Assembly (NCBI GenBank): GCA_002309055.1 | Contig: DBWO01000046.1 | Location: 6,742-70,741 of the forward strand | Reading direction: 5' to 3' | Length of the DNA stretch: 64,000 nucleotides | Source of the DNA: Ruminococcaceae bacterium UBA1236 | GTDB lineage: Bacteria > Bacillota > Clostridia > Oscillospirales > Acutalibacteraceae | Part shown: positions 1 through 8,611 of the stretch, piece after piece | How positions within the stretch are numbered: position 1 is the stretch's first letter | Layout: every line of letters begins with the position of its first letter | Notes under the pieces: model-generated | The model's input: only the letters and a program-made list of their open reading frames with translations | The model's database searches: none | What the model was told of the DNA's origin: nothing | Translations under genes and position numbers: made by a program

Positions 1-233
1 TAGGAGATGGCCGCGTGACCTTTTGAAAGGATGAATCTGTCTCTGTCTTCCCACTTGGGGTCGTCAACTTTGATGTTGAGGTACTTATAGTAGAGAACGG
101 TCAGAAGGTCGAGCACCGAGAGACCGCCGCCCAGATGGCCGCTGCCTGCCCACACGGTGGTCTGCAGGGCAAGGTGACGCAGCTCGTGGGCCTTCTTTTC
201 GAGGTCGAGCCATTCCTGTTTTGTTAATGCCAT
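1..233 (-). CDS. Transketolase, N-terminal subunit (partial, 3' end outside window)
   Basis: Only the first 77 codons are present. The start ATG (231-233) has a GAAGGAGG ribosome site. The peptide has the thiamine-diphosphate side of a transketolase: a helix rich in LRHLAL, then the GSGHLGGGLS motif and an RDRFILSKGHAA motif, which in the family contribute the active-site histidines. In split transketolases the N-subunit is about 270-290 aa and the C-subunit follows; here the gene runs off the left edge. It lies 37 bp after the aminotransferase on the same strand and is probably the third gene of that operon. Pentose-phosphate two-carbon transfer is the family role; the exact substrate here is unknown. 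Confidence 0.85.
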   Translation of the reverse strand, partial: MALTKQEWLDLEKKAHELRHLALQTTVWAGSGHLGGGLSVLDLLTVLYYKYLNIKVDDPKWEDRDRFILSKGHAAIS

Positions 234-270
234 GGGAAATTCCTCCTTCTGGATTTATATTTCAGTTTTA

Positions 271-1554
271 TCAGCCGATTTCGGGGTGAAGCAGCTTGGT
301 TGCCTTGAACGCTTCCTCGGCAATCTCAAGTGATTCGTTGATATCCTCGTGAGTGAGGGACGCGTTGATGAAGTGGTTGTGGTGCGAAGCGAGGAAGAGA
401 CCTCTGTTAACGCACTCGGCAATCCAGTCCTGATGAATCATGAGAGAGTCATCATTGGCTATTCTCAGGTAGAACAGCGCGGGAGCGCCGGAAACAACCA
501 GGTCAAAGCCGTGCTCTGCACCGGCCTTCTTGAGGCCCTCGGTGAACTCGGTGCCGAGCTCTTTGAACAGGGCGGGGGCGTTGATTGCCTTCATCTTGTT
601 TATGCAGGCGATGCAGGCCGCGAAGGGAACCGCGCTCATCCAGTAGGAGCCGGTGTAGGAAAGGCCGGAAGCCGCGCCCTTGAGGAATTCCTTGCCGCAG
701 AACGCGCTCATGTTGTAGCCGTTCGCAAGCGCCTTGCAGAAGCAGATGAGGTCTGCCTCAAAGCCGAAGTAGTGGTCGGAGCCCGCAAGGTCAAGGCGGA
801 AGCCGGTACGAACATCGTCAACGATGATGAGAATGCCGTTGTCGGTGCAGATTTTTCTGATTTCCTGCCAGAAGCCCTCTTTGGGGAACTTGTTGTCGTA
901 GAAATTACCGTGGTCATAGGGCTGAGCGATAAGGGCGGCGATTTCGTCCTTGTTTTCGGCGACGAGCTGCTTGAAGCCCTCAATATCGTCCCAGTCAACA
1001 TAAAGGTTATTCGCAACGTCTTCGGGAGTAACGCCGGGATAGTCAATCTTCTGGACCATCGGCGAAACGCCGTGATAGAAGCCGTTGAAGAATATCAGCT
1101 TTTTCTTGTGGGTGTATGCTCTCGCGGTGAGGATGGCGCCCTGAGTGGCGTCGTTGCCGTTCTTCGCGAAAAACGCCCAGTCGATGCTCGCTACGGTGTC
1201 TGTAAGAAGCTCCGCGCACTCAACCATAATCTTTGAGGGAGAGGTGGTGCAGTTGCCGAGCTCCATCTGCTTGCGCGCGGCTTCGTCAACGTCGGGGTCG
1301 CAGTAACCGAGCACATTGGGGCCGTATGCGCACATATAGTCGATATATCTGTTGCCGTCAACATCCCAGAAGTAGGAGCCCTGCGCTCTCTCTGAGAAAC
1401 GGGGCCAGCGGTTTACGGGGATGAACTGGCCTTCTGCGGGGCCGAGGTGACCGTAAACGCCTGAGGGGATAACCTTTGCGGCTCTTGCGTACCACTCATC
1501 CGATTTGGCGGTGGAGTAGCAGGGATATGTTTTCTTTTCTGCTGCTTTGCTCAT
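271..1554 (-). CDS. Class III aminotransferase (glutamate-1-semialdehyde aminomutase-like)
   Basis: 427 aa, usual length for fold-type I, class III PLP enzymes. Seen: an N-terminal substrate-loop region (AKVIPSGVYG), FWDVDGNRYIDY, the NGNDATQGA phosphate-binding stretch, the cofactor Asp in IIVDDVRTGFR (Asp246) and the Schiff-base lysine in CFCKALANGYN (Lys274). Most family members have Asp-Glu where this has Asp-Asp. Start ATG has a GGAGGAAAT site. No other haem-synthesis gene is nearby, so a true hemL role is unlikely. Its partners are an SCP2-like protein and a transketolase, suggesting amination of a sugar or keto-acid substrate; this is inference. Confidence 0.8.
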   Translation of the reverse strand: MSKAAEKKTYPCYSTAKSDEWYARAAKVIPSGVYGHLGPAEGQFIPVNRWPRFSERAQGSYFWDVDGNRYIDYMCAYGPNVLGYCDPDVDEAARKQMELGNCTTSPSKIMVECAELLTDTVASIDWAFFAKNGNDATQGAILTARAYTHKKKLIFFNGFYHGVSPMVQKIDYPGVTPEDVANNLYVDWDDIEGFKQLVAENKDEIAALIAQPYDHGNFYDNKFPKEGFWQEIRKICTDNGILIIVDDVRTGFRLDLAGSDHYFGFEADLICFCKALANGYNMSAFCGKEFLKGAASGLSYTGSYWMSAVPFAACIACINKMKAINAPALFKELGTEFTEGLKKAGAEHGFDLVVSGAPALFYLRIANDDSLMIHQDWIAECVNRGLFLASHHNHFINASLTHEDINESLEIAEEAFKATKLLHPEIG

Positions 1555-1568
1555 CTCTATTTCCTCCC

Positions 1569-2327
1569 TTATGCAAGATAAAGCTCAACCCTGTCGAGTA
1601 TGCGGTTTACATTGTCAAGCATACTGTTCAGGCCGTGCATTTCGATTTTTCCGGTGCCCAGGGCGATGAGCGCGCTCACCGTGCCTGCAAACAGGGCGTT
1701 GGCTGTGTCAAAATCAACAAATTCCATAGCGGCTCTGTATTTTTCGGGCCTTCTCTTGAGAGTGACAAAATGATGATCTTTGACTCTGACCTCAACGGCG
1801 GGGCCGTCCTTGATGCCTATAAGCACGCTGCCGTCGGCGGTGTGGGCCGCGCTGAATCTGCCGATTTCATCCTGATTTGCAATCTGGGCAATCGCAACGC
1901 CCACAACATAGAGCGTGAGGGTTGTGTTGATTCTGAAGAAATCGGGATCCTTCAGGTCTTCCTCGGAAGGTCTCATATACTTGTTGAGAAGGTCGGTAAG
2001 CTGTGTGAAATCCTTAAGAAGGAATCCGATGTGAAGATAACCCTTTGAGGGGATGGGGGTAACTGTGCCGTCGATAAGGCCGTTGAATTTTTCGGGCGAG
2101 CCGAAGGGGAGCTTGACGTCGCACTTTTTGCAGCCGTCGGTCATTCTGCACTGACCGTTGTAAAAAGTGATTGTTGCTGCGGGGCCGCCTTTGACCTCAA
2201 AGCCGATTGATAACGGCTTTTTGTTTGTGAGCAACGCGCTTGCTTCGGGAGCGAGCTCACAAAGGTTTTCGAGAGCGCCCAGCACTGCGTAAAGGTTGAT
2301 ATACGCAAGGGTTTTCTGGTCAATCAT
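1569..2327 (-). CDS. SCP2 sterol-binding-domain-like protein
   Basis: 252 aa, cytoplasmic, no signal peptide. It has the look of an SCP2-type lipid-binding fold: a beta strand with LSIGFEVKGGPAATITF, a segment KLPFGSPEKFNGLIDGT, and KGYLHIGFLLKDFTQLTDLL, a pattern seen in many clostridial SCP2-like proteins. The C-terminal half (DGSVLIGIKDGPAVEV on) is a second alpha/beta part. Start ATG has a GGAGGAAAT site. First gene of the operon, 14 bp before the aminotransferase. A hydrophobic-substrate carrier role is family knowledge; the actual ligand is unknown. Confidence 0.6.
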   Translation of the reverse strand: MIDQKTLAYINLYAVLGALENLCELAPEASALLTNKKPLSIGFEVKGGPAATITFYNGQCRMTDGCKKCDVKLPFGSPEKFNGLIDGTVTPIPSKGYLHIGFLLKDFTQLTDLLNKYMRPSEEDLKDPDFFRINTTLTLYVVGVAIAQIANQDEIGRFSAAHTADGSVLIGIKDGPAVEVRVKDHHFVTLKRRPEKYRAAMEFVDFDTANALFAGTVSALIALGTGKIEMHGLNSMLDNVNRILDRVELYLA

Positions 2328-2393
2328 TTCGATTTCCTCCTTTATGTTTCCGGCTCGGAACTAAAAAACAGCACTTTACCGGATAATACATTA

Positions 2394-2422
2394 AATTTAA
2401 CATATTGTATAAAGCAAGTCAA
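2394..2422 (-). promoter_or_regulatory. Sigma-70-type promoter for the SCP2-aminotransferase-transketolase operon
   Basis: On the minus strand, -35 TTGACT (2417-2422), a 17-bp spacer, and -10 TAAATT (2394-2399). It lies about 65 bp upstream of the SCP2-like gene and is back to back with the citrate synthase promoter. Confidence 0.65.
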
Positions 2423-2511
2423 TAAAATCGGCAGATTTTGTGATAATGTACATAAAATTTCGCCGTTTTTTACAGATGAAACAAAGAGGCCCGGTTCGGA
2501 GTCCCGCGCAC

Positions 2512-2540
2512 TTGACATTTACCGCTGTTTTAAGTATAAT
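2512..2540 (+). promoter_or_regulatory. Consensus promoter of citrate synthase
   Basis: TTGACA (2512-2517), 17-bp spacer, TATAAT (2535-2540): a perfect match to the housekeeping consensus. The leader of about 85 nt contains a hairpin around 2570-2588 (GCGGC paired with GCCGC) before the ribosome site AAGGAAGGAG. Confidence 0.85.
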
Positions 2541-2630
2541 ACTTTAATATTATTAAAATCGGAGGGGTGCGGCCTGAGGATGCCGCTTCCGCTTACAGCA
2601 AATATATACCCTAAGGAAGGAGAGAGAAAT

Positions 2631-3995
2631 ATGTCAATTATCGAACCTAAAATCACGCCCGAGCAGATACAGCAGTTCAGACAGAGCGTGCTTGATACTT
2701 ATACGATAGACCCGAGATTTTTCTCAAAATACGATATCAAAAAAGGCCTTCGCAACGCCGACGGAACAGGCGTTATGGCAGGCCTTACCAGAGTGTGCTC
2801 CGTTGAGGGCTACGTCATATATGACGGCGAAAAGACCCCGCAGGAAGGCAAGCTCTATTACAGAGGCGTTGATGTCAATGATATTGTTAACGCCTGCCTT
2901 GCCGAAAACAGATTCGGCTTTGAGGAGGTCGCCTATCTTCTGCTCTTCGGTTCCCTGCCGGGCAAAGCCCAGCTTGAGGGATTCGGCAGAATTCTTTCCG
3001 AGAGCCGCGATCTTCCCGACGACTTCACCGAGGATATGATTATGAAAGCGCCCTCCCCCAGCGTTATGAACAAGATGGCGCGCTCGGTGCTCGCGATGTA
3101 TTCATTCGACAAGGACCCCGATAACCTCGACATTTCAAACGTTATCAGGCAGTGCATTCAGCTCATAGCCCAGCTTCCCGTGGTTATGGCCTACGCTTAT
3201 CAGGTCAAGCGCAGGGTCTATTATCACAAGAGCATGTATCTGCATCCGCTTGTGCCCGGCCTCACAACCGCAGAAACAGTTCTGCGCTCCATCAGAAGCC
3301 ATAAGAAATACACGGATGCTGAGGCGAAGCTGCTCGACCTGTGCCTTATGCTCCACGCGGACCACGGCGGCGGCAACAACTCAACATTCTCAACCAGAGT
3401 GCTCACATCCAGCGGCACGGACACTTACGCCGCGGTAGCGGCAGGCATAGGCGCGCTCAAGGGCCCGAGGCACGGCGGCGCGAACATAAAGGTTTCCGAA
3501 ATGGCCGGCATGATGCTTGAGGACGGCGTTGACCCGGACAGCGACGCTTCCGTGAGGGATTACCTCGCGAAAATCATCAGAAAAGAAGCGGGCGACGGCA
3601 CGGGTCTTATCTACGGCATGGGTCACGCGGTTTACACCAAATCCGACCCGAGAGCCGTTATTCTCGGCAAACAGGCGGAGAAATTCGCGACCGGCACCGA
3701 CTTTGAGAAGGAATACCGCCTTCTTTCCGCAATCGAAAGACTGACACCCGAAGTCTTCGCCGAGGCTAAAGGCGCGGACAAGGCGATGTGCGCGAATGTG
3801 GATCTCTACTCGGGCCTCATTTACAAGATTCTGCGCATTCCCGAGGACCTGTACACCCCGATTTTCACCACCGCGAGAATCGCCGGCTGGTCGGCTCACC
3901 GCATTGAGGAAATCCTCACCGGCGGCAGAATCATAAGACCCGCTTACAAAAATGTGGGCGAAAGCAAAACTTATGTCCCCCTTTCGGACAGATAA
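2631..3995 (+). CDS. gltA: Citrate synthase
   Basis: Condenses oxaloacetate and acetyl-CoA to citrate. 454 aa from ATG 2631, which has AAGGAAGGAG upstream; the in-frame codon at 2580 has no ribosome site. Catalytic motifs: first His in LHADHGGGNN, second His in GPRHGGAN, and GHAVYTKSDPRA with the catalytic region before the C-terminal Asp. The N-terminal extension before the core fits the longer clostridial citrate synthases. It stands alone under a consensus promoter, so it probably supplies an incomplete TCA branch toward glutamate, as is usual in anaerobes (inference). Confidence 0.93.
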   Translation: MSIIEPKITPEQIQQFRQSVLDTYTIDPRFFSKYDIKKGLRNADGTGVMAGLTRVCSVEGYVIYDGEKTPQEGKLYYRGVDVNDIVNACLAENRFGFEEVAYLLLFGSLPGKAQLEGFGRILSESRDLPDDFTEDMIMKAPSPSVMNKMARSVLAMYSFDKDPDNLDISNVIRQCIQLIAQLPVVMAYAYQVKRRVYYHKSMYLHPLVPGLTTAETVLRSIRSHKKYTDAEAKLLDLCLMLHADHGGGNNSTFSTRVLTSSGTDTYAAVAAGIGALKGPRHGGANIKVSEMAGMMLEDGVDPDSDASVRDYLAKIIRKEAGDGTGLIYGMGHAVYTKSDPRAVILGKQAEKFATGTDFEKEYRLLSAIERLTPEVFAEAKGADKAMCANVDLYSGLIYKILRIPEDLYTPIFTTARIAGWSAHRIEEILTGGRIIRPAYKNVGESKTYVPLSDR

Positions 3996-4007
3996 GGAGC
4001 GCGTTTC

Positions 4008-4892
4008 ATGAACAAGAAGAAATTCAGCCTGATTCCTCAGGCGGCGGTTTTCGCCGCGGCGCTTATCGCAGCGCTTGTGCTGCGCACGCTGCAGTATTTC
4101 ACCGTGATTGAGGAATATACCGGCTTCTTTAAGACGTCTGATGCGAAAACCGTGATTTTCTATATCGTTATCGGCGCATCCTCGCTTTTCTTCATAGCGA
4201 CCTCGCTGTTTAACAAAGGCACGGAATTTGACCGCGAAGCGGCAAAAAGACCCGTCACGGCAATCATCTCGGTTTTGTGCGGAGCGGCGGCGTTCGCCTC
4301 GGTTTACGGCGAATACGCGGCGAAGGATGTTGACACCTCCGCCTACACGGTTTCATCTCCGATGTCCGGCTCGTCAAGCAACGTGCTCACCTATGCCGTC
4401 TGCGTGCTGGGCCTTGTTTCCGCGGTCTATTTCATCGTGCTCGGCGTTACATATTTTACGGGCAGGCGCACAGAGCCCTATAAGCTGCTCGCTCTCGCCC
4501 CCGTGCTCTGGAATATCTCAAGACTTGTGCTCAGATTCACAAGAACAATCAGCTATATGAGAGTGTCCGAGCTCCTGCTTGAGATGCTCGCGCTCAGCTG
4601 CTACTGCCTTTTCTTTATGGCTTACGCAAGATGCACCTCGGCGGTCAACGAAGAGGGCTCCGTAAAGAGAATCAAGGCATTCGGCCTCATCGGCGCGCTT
4701 ATGGGTTTCCTCTGCTTTGTGCCGCGCGTTATCGCGGTTTGCGCAGGACGCCCCGAGCTCATCTATGTGCTTTCAAGAGTTGATTTCAGCGACCTCGCAA
4801 TCGCCCTGTTTATGCTTGTGACCGTTTTCACACGCCTTATACCGGGCGCGGATATTGTTGACGAAAAAGGAGAAGCCGTGAGAGAGATTTAA
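4008..4892 (+). CDS. Polytopic membrane protein of unknown function
   Basis: 294 aa, ATG with AAGGAG upstream, 12 bp after citrate synthase. About seven or eight hydrophobic helices: residues ~10-30, 45-65, 80-98, 125-148, 160-178, 185-205, 223-245 and 255-275. A loop rich in Ser (SSPMSGSSSN) lies between helices 3 and 4. I see no catalytic motif or transporter signature. It may be cotranscribed with citrate synthase and with the AEC transporter 18 bp downstream. Confidence 0.75.
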   Translation: MNKKKFSLIPQAAVFAAALIAALVLRTLQYFTVIEEYTGFFKTSDAKTVIFYIVIGASSLFFIATSLFNKGTEFDREAAKRPVTAIISVLCGAAAFASVYGEYAAKDVDTSAYTVSSPMSGSSSNVLTYAVCVLGLVSAVYFIVLGVTYFTGRRTEPYKLLALAPVLWNISRLVLRFTRTISYMRVSELLLEMLALSCYCLFFMAYARCTSAVNEEGSVKRIKAFGLIGALMGFLCFVPRVIAVCAGRPELIYVLSRVDFSDLAIALFMLVTVFTRLIPGADIVDEKGEAVREI

Positions 4893-4910
4893 GCGGCTTA
4901 ACATTCGGAA

Positions 4911-5861
4911 ATGTTTTTTCAGAATATGCTCATTGCCGCAAGGCAGGTGGGAATTCTCTACATTATGGCTCTTATCGGCATCATCGCCGACAAGAGCGGG
5001 ATTTACACCGAGGGCGTTGCGAAAAAGTGCACGGACCTGCTCTTTTACGTTATCACCCCCGCCAAAATTCTGGAGAGTTTCTTTACACTTGAATACAGCA
5101 GAAAAGCGCTCATCGGCCTGCTCATAGCGGTCGGCTCGGGGCTTGCGATGCACGCCGTTGCGGCTCTCGGCACGGCTCCGCTCTTTAATAAAGATGCGGC
5201 GGAGAAAGCATCTGTCTATAAATATGCCGCGATGTACGGCAACTGCGGCTATATGGGCCTGCCGCTCGTTGACGCGGTGGTCGGCCCGAGCGGAGTTTTC
5301 TACTGCTCCTCGGTGATAATCTCGTTTCAGATTTTCACCTTCACGCACGGCGTGTGGCTTATGAACAGGGGCAGGGAGGACGTTTCTTCAAAAATCGACC
5401 TCAAAAAAATCATCCTCAACCCCGGCGTGCTGCCCGTTTTTGTGGGCCTTCCCGTATTCATTTCGGGCCTTAAGATGCCCTCGCTCGTGCTCTCGCCCAT
5501 AGTTTCGATTGCCGGCATGAACTCGCCTCTCGCGATGCTCATTTTCGGCACATACCTTTCAAACACCGATTTTAAATCGATATTCAAAAACATAAAAATT
5601 CTCGGCGTGGGCGCTTTCAAACTGCTGCTTATGCCGCTTCTCATGATAGGCGCTCTCAAGATTTCCGGCGTCGGAGGAGAGCTCGGAGCGACCCTCGTGA
5701 TTGCCGCGGCCACGCCCTCGGCAAACAACACGATTCTCTTCTCGTCAAAATATGAGAGAGACACATCCCTCGCTTCGCAGACCGTCGCTCTTCTGAGCCT
5801 TATTTCAATAATCACGCTGCCCGTTATGATAGCTTTCGGCAGCGCCGTCCTGAACACATAG
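4911..5861 (+). CDS. AEC-family transporter (auxin efflux carrier/malate permease type)
   Basis: 316 aa with about ten membrane helices in two groups of five. Family marks are the mid-protein YGNCGYMGLPLV motif (helix 4, asparagine/glycine break) and the C-terminal AAATPSANNTILFS segment, the family's second crossover region. Bacterial members export or import organic acids such as malate, which would suit a place two genes after citrate synthase (inference). The ribosome site is weak at ATG 4911; the ORF closes 2 bp before the next start. Confidence 0.85.
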   Translation: MFFQNMLIAARQVGILYIMALIGIIADKSGIYTEGVAKKCTDLLFYVITPAKILESFFTLEYSRKALIGLLIAVGSGLAMHAVAALGTAPLFNKDAAEKASVYKYAAMYGNCGYMGLPLVDAVVGPSGVFYCSSVIISFQIFTFTHGVWLMNRGREDVSSKIDLKKIILNPGVLPVFVGLPVFISGLKMPSLVLSPIVSIAGMNSPLAMLIFGTYLSNTDFKSIFKNIKILGVGAFKLLLMPLLMIGALKISGVGGELGATLVIAAATPSANNTILFSSKYERDTSLASQTVALLSLISIITLPVMIAFGSAVLNT

Positions 5862-5863
5862 TT

Positions 5864-6682
5864 ATGTATGACATTTTTTCATCCGTTTCCCCGCTGTGGG
5901 GAATCTGCCCGTTTGATTTCATCGGGCCCGAAAAACTGATAGAGTGCGCCGCGAAAAGGCGCCTGCCCGAAAACCCGCGTTCAATCATTATGTTCGCCTT
6001 TCCCTATCTTCTCCCCGAGGAGGATTACGAGGGGCTGAACGTTTCAAAATACGCCGCGGTAAGGGATTATCACGGCGTCGCGGCGGAAAGATTATCGGCT
6101 GCCTGTGAAAAACTCCGCGCGGAATACCCGGATGAGGAATTCGTGTTTTTCGCGGATAATTCGCCCCTGCCCGAGGTTATGGCGGCAGTCGGCGCGGGGA
6201 TAGGAGTGAGAGGGGCAAACGCCCTGCTCATAACCGAGAAATACGGCTCCTATGTTTTCCTCGGCGAAATAGTCACAACGCTTGAAATAGCGGCGAATTC
6301 ACCCTCGCCCTCAAAGTGCACCGGATGCGGACTCTGCGAAAAGGCCTGCCCCGTGGGCGCGATAAAGGGCGGAGTTATCACAAGAGAAAAATGCCTCTCG
6401 CACATCACGCAGAAAAAGGGCGAGCTCTCGCCCGAAGAGGAAGAAATAATCAAAAAGACGGGATGCGCCTGGGGCTGCGATATATGCCAGAATGTGTGCC
6501 CTCTCAACAAGGGCGCGAAGCCGACGGAAATCGGTGAATTCCTTGCCGACCCGAAGGCAAACGTTACCCCCGACGACCCGATTGAGGGCAGGGCTTTTGC
6601 CTGGCGCGGGGAGAAAGTGATAAAACGCAATCTCGGAATACTTGAGAAAAAGGCAGAAGACAATGAAAGTGAGCGGATTTGA
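5864..6682 (+). CDS. QueG-like 4Fe-4S epoxyqueuosine reductase family protein, short form
   Basis: 272 aa. The N-terminal half matches the QueG-type domain (PENPRSIIMFAFPYL; GVRGANALLITEKYGSYVFLGEI). Two 4Fe-4S motifs follow: CTGCGLCEKACP and, later, CAWGCDICQNVCP. The protein ends about 50 residues after the second cluster and so lacks the C-terminal HEAT-repeat part of full-length QueG (about 380 aa). Whether it reduces epoxyqueuosine to queuosine or another substrate is open. It starts 2 bp after the AEC transporter and overlaps holB by 20 bp. Confidence 0.75.
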   Translation: MYDIFSSVSPLWGICPFDFIGPEKLIECAAKRRLPENPRSIIMFAFPYLLPEEDYEGLNVSKYAAVRDYHGVAAERLSAACEKLRAEYPDEEFVFFADNSPLPEVMAAVGAGIGVRGANALLITEKYGSYVFLGEIVTTLEIAANSPSPSKCTGCGLCEKACPVGAIKGGVITREKCLSHITQKKGELSPEEEEIIKKTGCAWGCDICQNVCPLNKGAKPTEIGEFLADPKANVTPDDPIEGRAFAWRGEKVIKRNLGILEKKAEDNESERI

Positions 6683-7562
6683 CCTCTCGTCACCTACCGA
6701 AAACTTAATAGCGAAATCGCTTGAGGCGGGCAGATTTCCGCACGCCGTGCTCATTGAGGGCGGCGCACCCGAAAAAAGGGCGGAGCTCGCCCGTAAGATT
6801 GCCCGCGCGTTAATCTGCGAAAGCAAGACGCAAGCGCCCTGCGGCGTATGCTCTCACTGTGTGAAGGCCTCGCACGATATGCACCCGGATATCGCCTTTC
6901 TCGAGCCGAAAAAGAAGAAATCCGAGAGCAGGGACAAGACCTATTTTGTGGATTACGTAAGGGAGATAGTATCGGGCTCATACGTGCTCCCGAATGAAGC
7001 CGCGCTCAAGATTTATATCCTCAGCGAAGCGGATAAAATGGGGCCCGAGGGGCAGAACGCCTTCCTTAAAACTCTTGAGGAGCCCGCCCCGCACGCTATG
7101 TTTATCCTGCTCTGCTCCACAAAGGAAGTTTTTCTTCAGACGGTGCTTTCAAGGGTTACGCTCTTTAATCTCGGTGAGGATGAAACTCTTTCTCACGAGG
7201 CGACGGAAGAGGCGAAAGAGGCGGCAAAAAAAGTCGCTCTCGCGGTTTACGCCCCGAATGAGTTTGAGATAGTCAAAGCGGCGGGCGTGTTTGAAAAGAA
7301 TCAGAAACTGCTTCAGGATACTCTCCCCGTGCTCGAGGAGATGTTTGCCGAGGCGCTCAGAATAAAATTCGGCGCGGGCAGAGAAGGCGAAGCGGACGAA
7401 ACCGCGTCTCTGCTTGCCGAAAAGCTTTCAAGGCGCGCCCTTCTCGGGCTTGCGGAAAGCGCGGAGGAGCTCATAAAAGGTCTCAGCCGCAGCGCAAATT
7501 TAAATTTAACAATCCTCAGGCTTTGCACCTCTTTCAGGACTGCGGCCAAAGAACAGGAGTAA
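6663..7562 (+). CDS. holB: DNA polymerase III, delta' subunit
   Basis: 299 aa from ATG 6663. Clamp-loader AAA+ subunit. Seen: a degenerate P-loop (LIEGGAPEKRAELARKIA) as expected for a delta' that does not hydrolyse ATP, the zinc module C-x8-C-x2-C-x2-C (CESKTQAPCGVCSHC), a sensor-like EADKMGPEGQNAFLKTLEEP and the SRC-equivalent SRVTLF. Followed directly by ricT, the same order as in Bacillus. The start lies inside the end of the QueG-like gene, implying translational coupling. Confidence 0.9.
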   Translation: MKVSGFDLSSPTENLIAKSLEAGRFPHAVLIEGGAPEKRAELARKIARALICESKTQAPCGVCSHCVKASHDMHPDIAFLEPKKKKSESRDKTYFVDYVREIVSGSYVLPNEAALKIYILSEADKMGPEGQNAFLKTLEEPAPHAMFILLCSTKEVFLQTVLSRVTLFNLGEDETLSHEATEEAKEAAKKVALAVYAPNEFEIVKAAGVFEKNQKLLQDTLPVLEEMFAEALRIKFGAGREGEADETASLLAEKLSRRALLGLAESAEELIKGLSRSANLNLTILRLCTSFRTAAKEQE

Positions 7563-7565
7563 AAT

Positions 7566-8429
7566 ATGGCAGAGATAGTAGGAATTAAATTCAAAGATGT
7601 GGGAAAGATTTACTATTTTGACCCCGACGGAAAGAAGTACGAAAAGGGCTCTCACGTTATCGTTGAAACCGTGAGAGGCATTGAGTGCGGCGAAGTTGCG
7701 GTTGAAAACAGAGAGGCGGACGAAAACGAAATCGTAAAGCCGCTCAAAAAAATCACACGCCCCGCTTCGCAGAAGGACATACAGACTTACGAGGAAAACA
7801 GGGCGAAGGAGATAAAGGCGGCGGAGATATGCCGCGAGAGAATCGCCTTCCACAAGCTCGAAATGAACCTTGTTGATGTTGACTATACCTTTGACGGCGG
7901 CAAAATCCTCTTTTACTTCACTGCCGACGGCAGGGTGGACTTCCGCGAGCTCGTTAAGGACCTTGCCGGAATTTTCAGAACAAGGATTGAGCTTCGCCAG
8001 ATAGGCGTGAGAGACAAGGCCCGTATGGTGGGCGGCATAGGAATCTGCGGCAGACCCTTCTGCTGCGCTACCTTCCTCGGTGATTTTCAGCCCGTTTCCA
8101 TCAAGATGGCAAAGGAGCAGGGTCTTTCCCTGAACCCCGGCAAAATCAGCGGCTGCTGCGGCCGCCTTATGTGCTGCCTCAAGTATGAGCAGAACACCTA
8201 TGACTACCTTCTCAAAATCACCCCGAAGCCCGGCGCAATAGTTGACACGCCCGAGGGAAGGGGAAAGGTCACCGAATGCAGCCTTATCACCGGTCGCCTC
8301 AAGGTGCAGCTTGACGCCAATCCCGGCGGGCTTCCCAAGCCCTTCGGGCGCGAGGATGTGAAGCTCATCAAGGACGGCAGAATCAGCGTTGACAAGACCG
8401 AGATAGAGGAGCTCGGAGATATAGAATAA
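7566..8429 (+). CDS. ricT: PSP1-domain protein RicT (YaaT family)
   Basis: 287 aa, 3 bp after holB. The central PSP1 core has the conserved cysteines CGRPFCCATF and GCCGRLMCCLKYEQNTY. In Bacillus RicT works with RicA and RicF in an Fe-S containing complex that affects RNase Y specificity and sporulation. The same holB-ricT order supports the assignment. Start ATG has an AGGAGTAAAAT site. Confidence 0.92.
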   Translation: MAEIVGIKFKDVGKIYYFDPDGKKYEKGSHVIVETVRGIECGEVAVENREADENEIVKPLKKITRPASQKDIQTYEENRAKEIKAAEICRERIAFHKLEMNLVDVDYTFDGGKILFYFTADGRVDFRELVKDLAGIFRTRIELRQIGVRDKARMVGGIGICGRPFCCATFLGDFQPVSIKMAKEQGLSLNPGKISGCCGRLMCCLKYEQNTYDYLLKITPKPGAIVDTPEGRGKVTECSLITGRLKVQLDANPGGLPKPFGREDVKLIKDGRISVDKTEIEELGDIE

Positions 8430-8458
8430 TAATTTTTTGAAACTTAATAAAAAAATGC

Positions 8459-8487
8459 TTGCAATTGCCCGAACTTTATGATATATT
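8459..8487 (+). promoter_or_regulatory. Promoter of rplS
   Basis: TTGCAA (8459-8464), 17-bp spacer, TATATT (8482-8487), about 120 bp before the rplS start. Confidence 0.65.
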
Positions 8488-8493
8488 ATCAAG

Positions 8494-8611
8494 GCATTTC
8501 AACCGTCAATAGGGCAAAGGCCGAAGACGGGATTTAATGAATAATTAAAACGGGTGTTCCTCTGGCGAAGTTTTTGTGAATGAACATCTGAAAAAAACGG
8601 AGGTTACTCAA
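8494..8611 (+). promoter_or_regulatory. Structured rplS leader, possible L19 autoregulatory element
   Basis: The roughly 115-nt untranslated leader contains pairable segments, for example CGTC...GACG near 8505-8530 and TGTTC (8555-8559) with GAACA (8582-8586), enclosing an unpaired stretch just before the ribosome site ACGGAGG. L19 leaders are known in Bacillota; I could not fit this one to the published consensus, so the identity is tentative. Confidence 0.35.

Noticed and set aside
349..1236. Plus-strand ORF of 295 aa opposite the aminotransferase
   Set aside because: Antisense of a clear PLP enzyme, no ribosome site, no recognisable domain; typical GC-rich third-position shadow.
271..1554. 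hemL, glutamate-1-semialdehyde aminomutase proper
   Set aside because: No tetrapyrrole gene in the window, altered Asp-Asp pair, and operon partners of other pathways.
7506..8492. Minus-strand ORF of 328 aa opposite ricT
   Set aside because: Shadow of a well-supported gene; it would also cross the rplS promoter.
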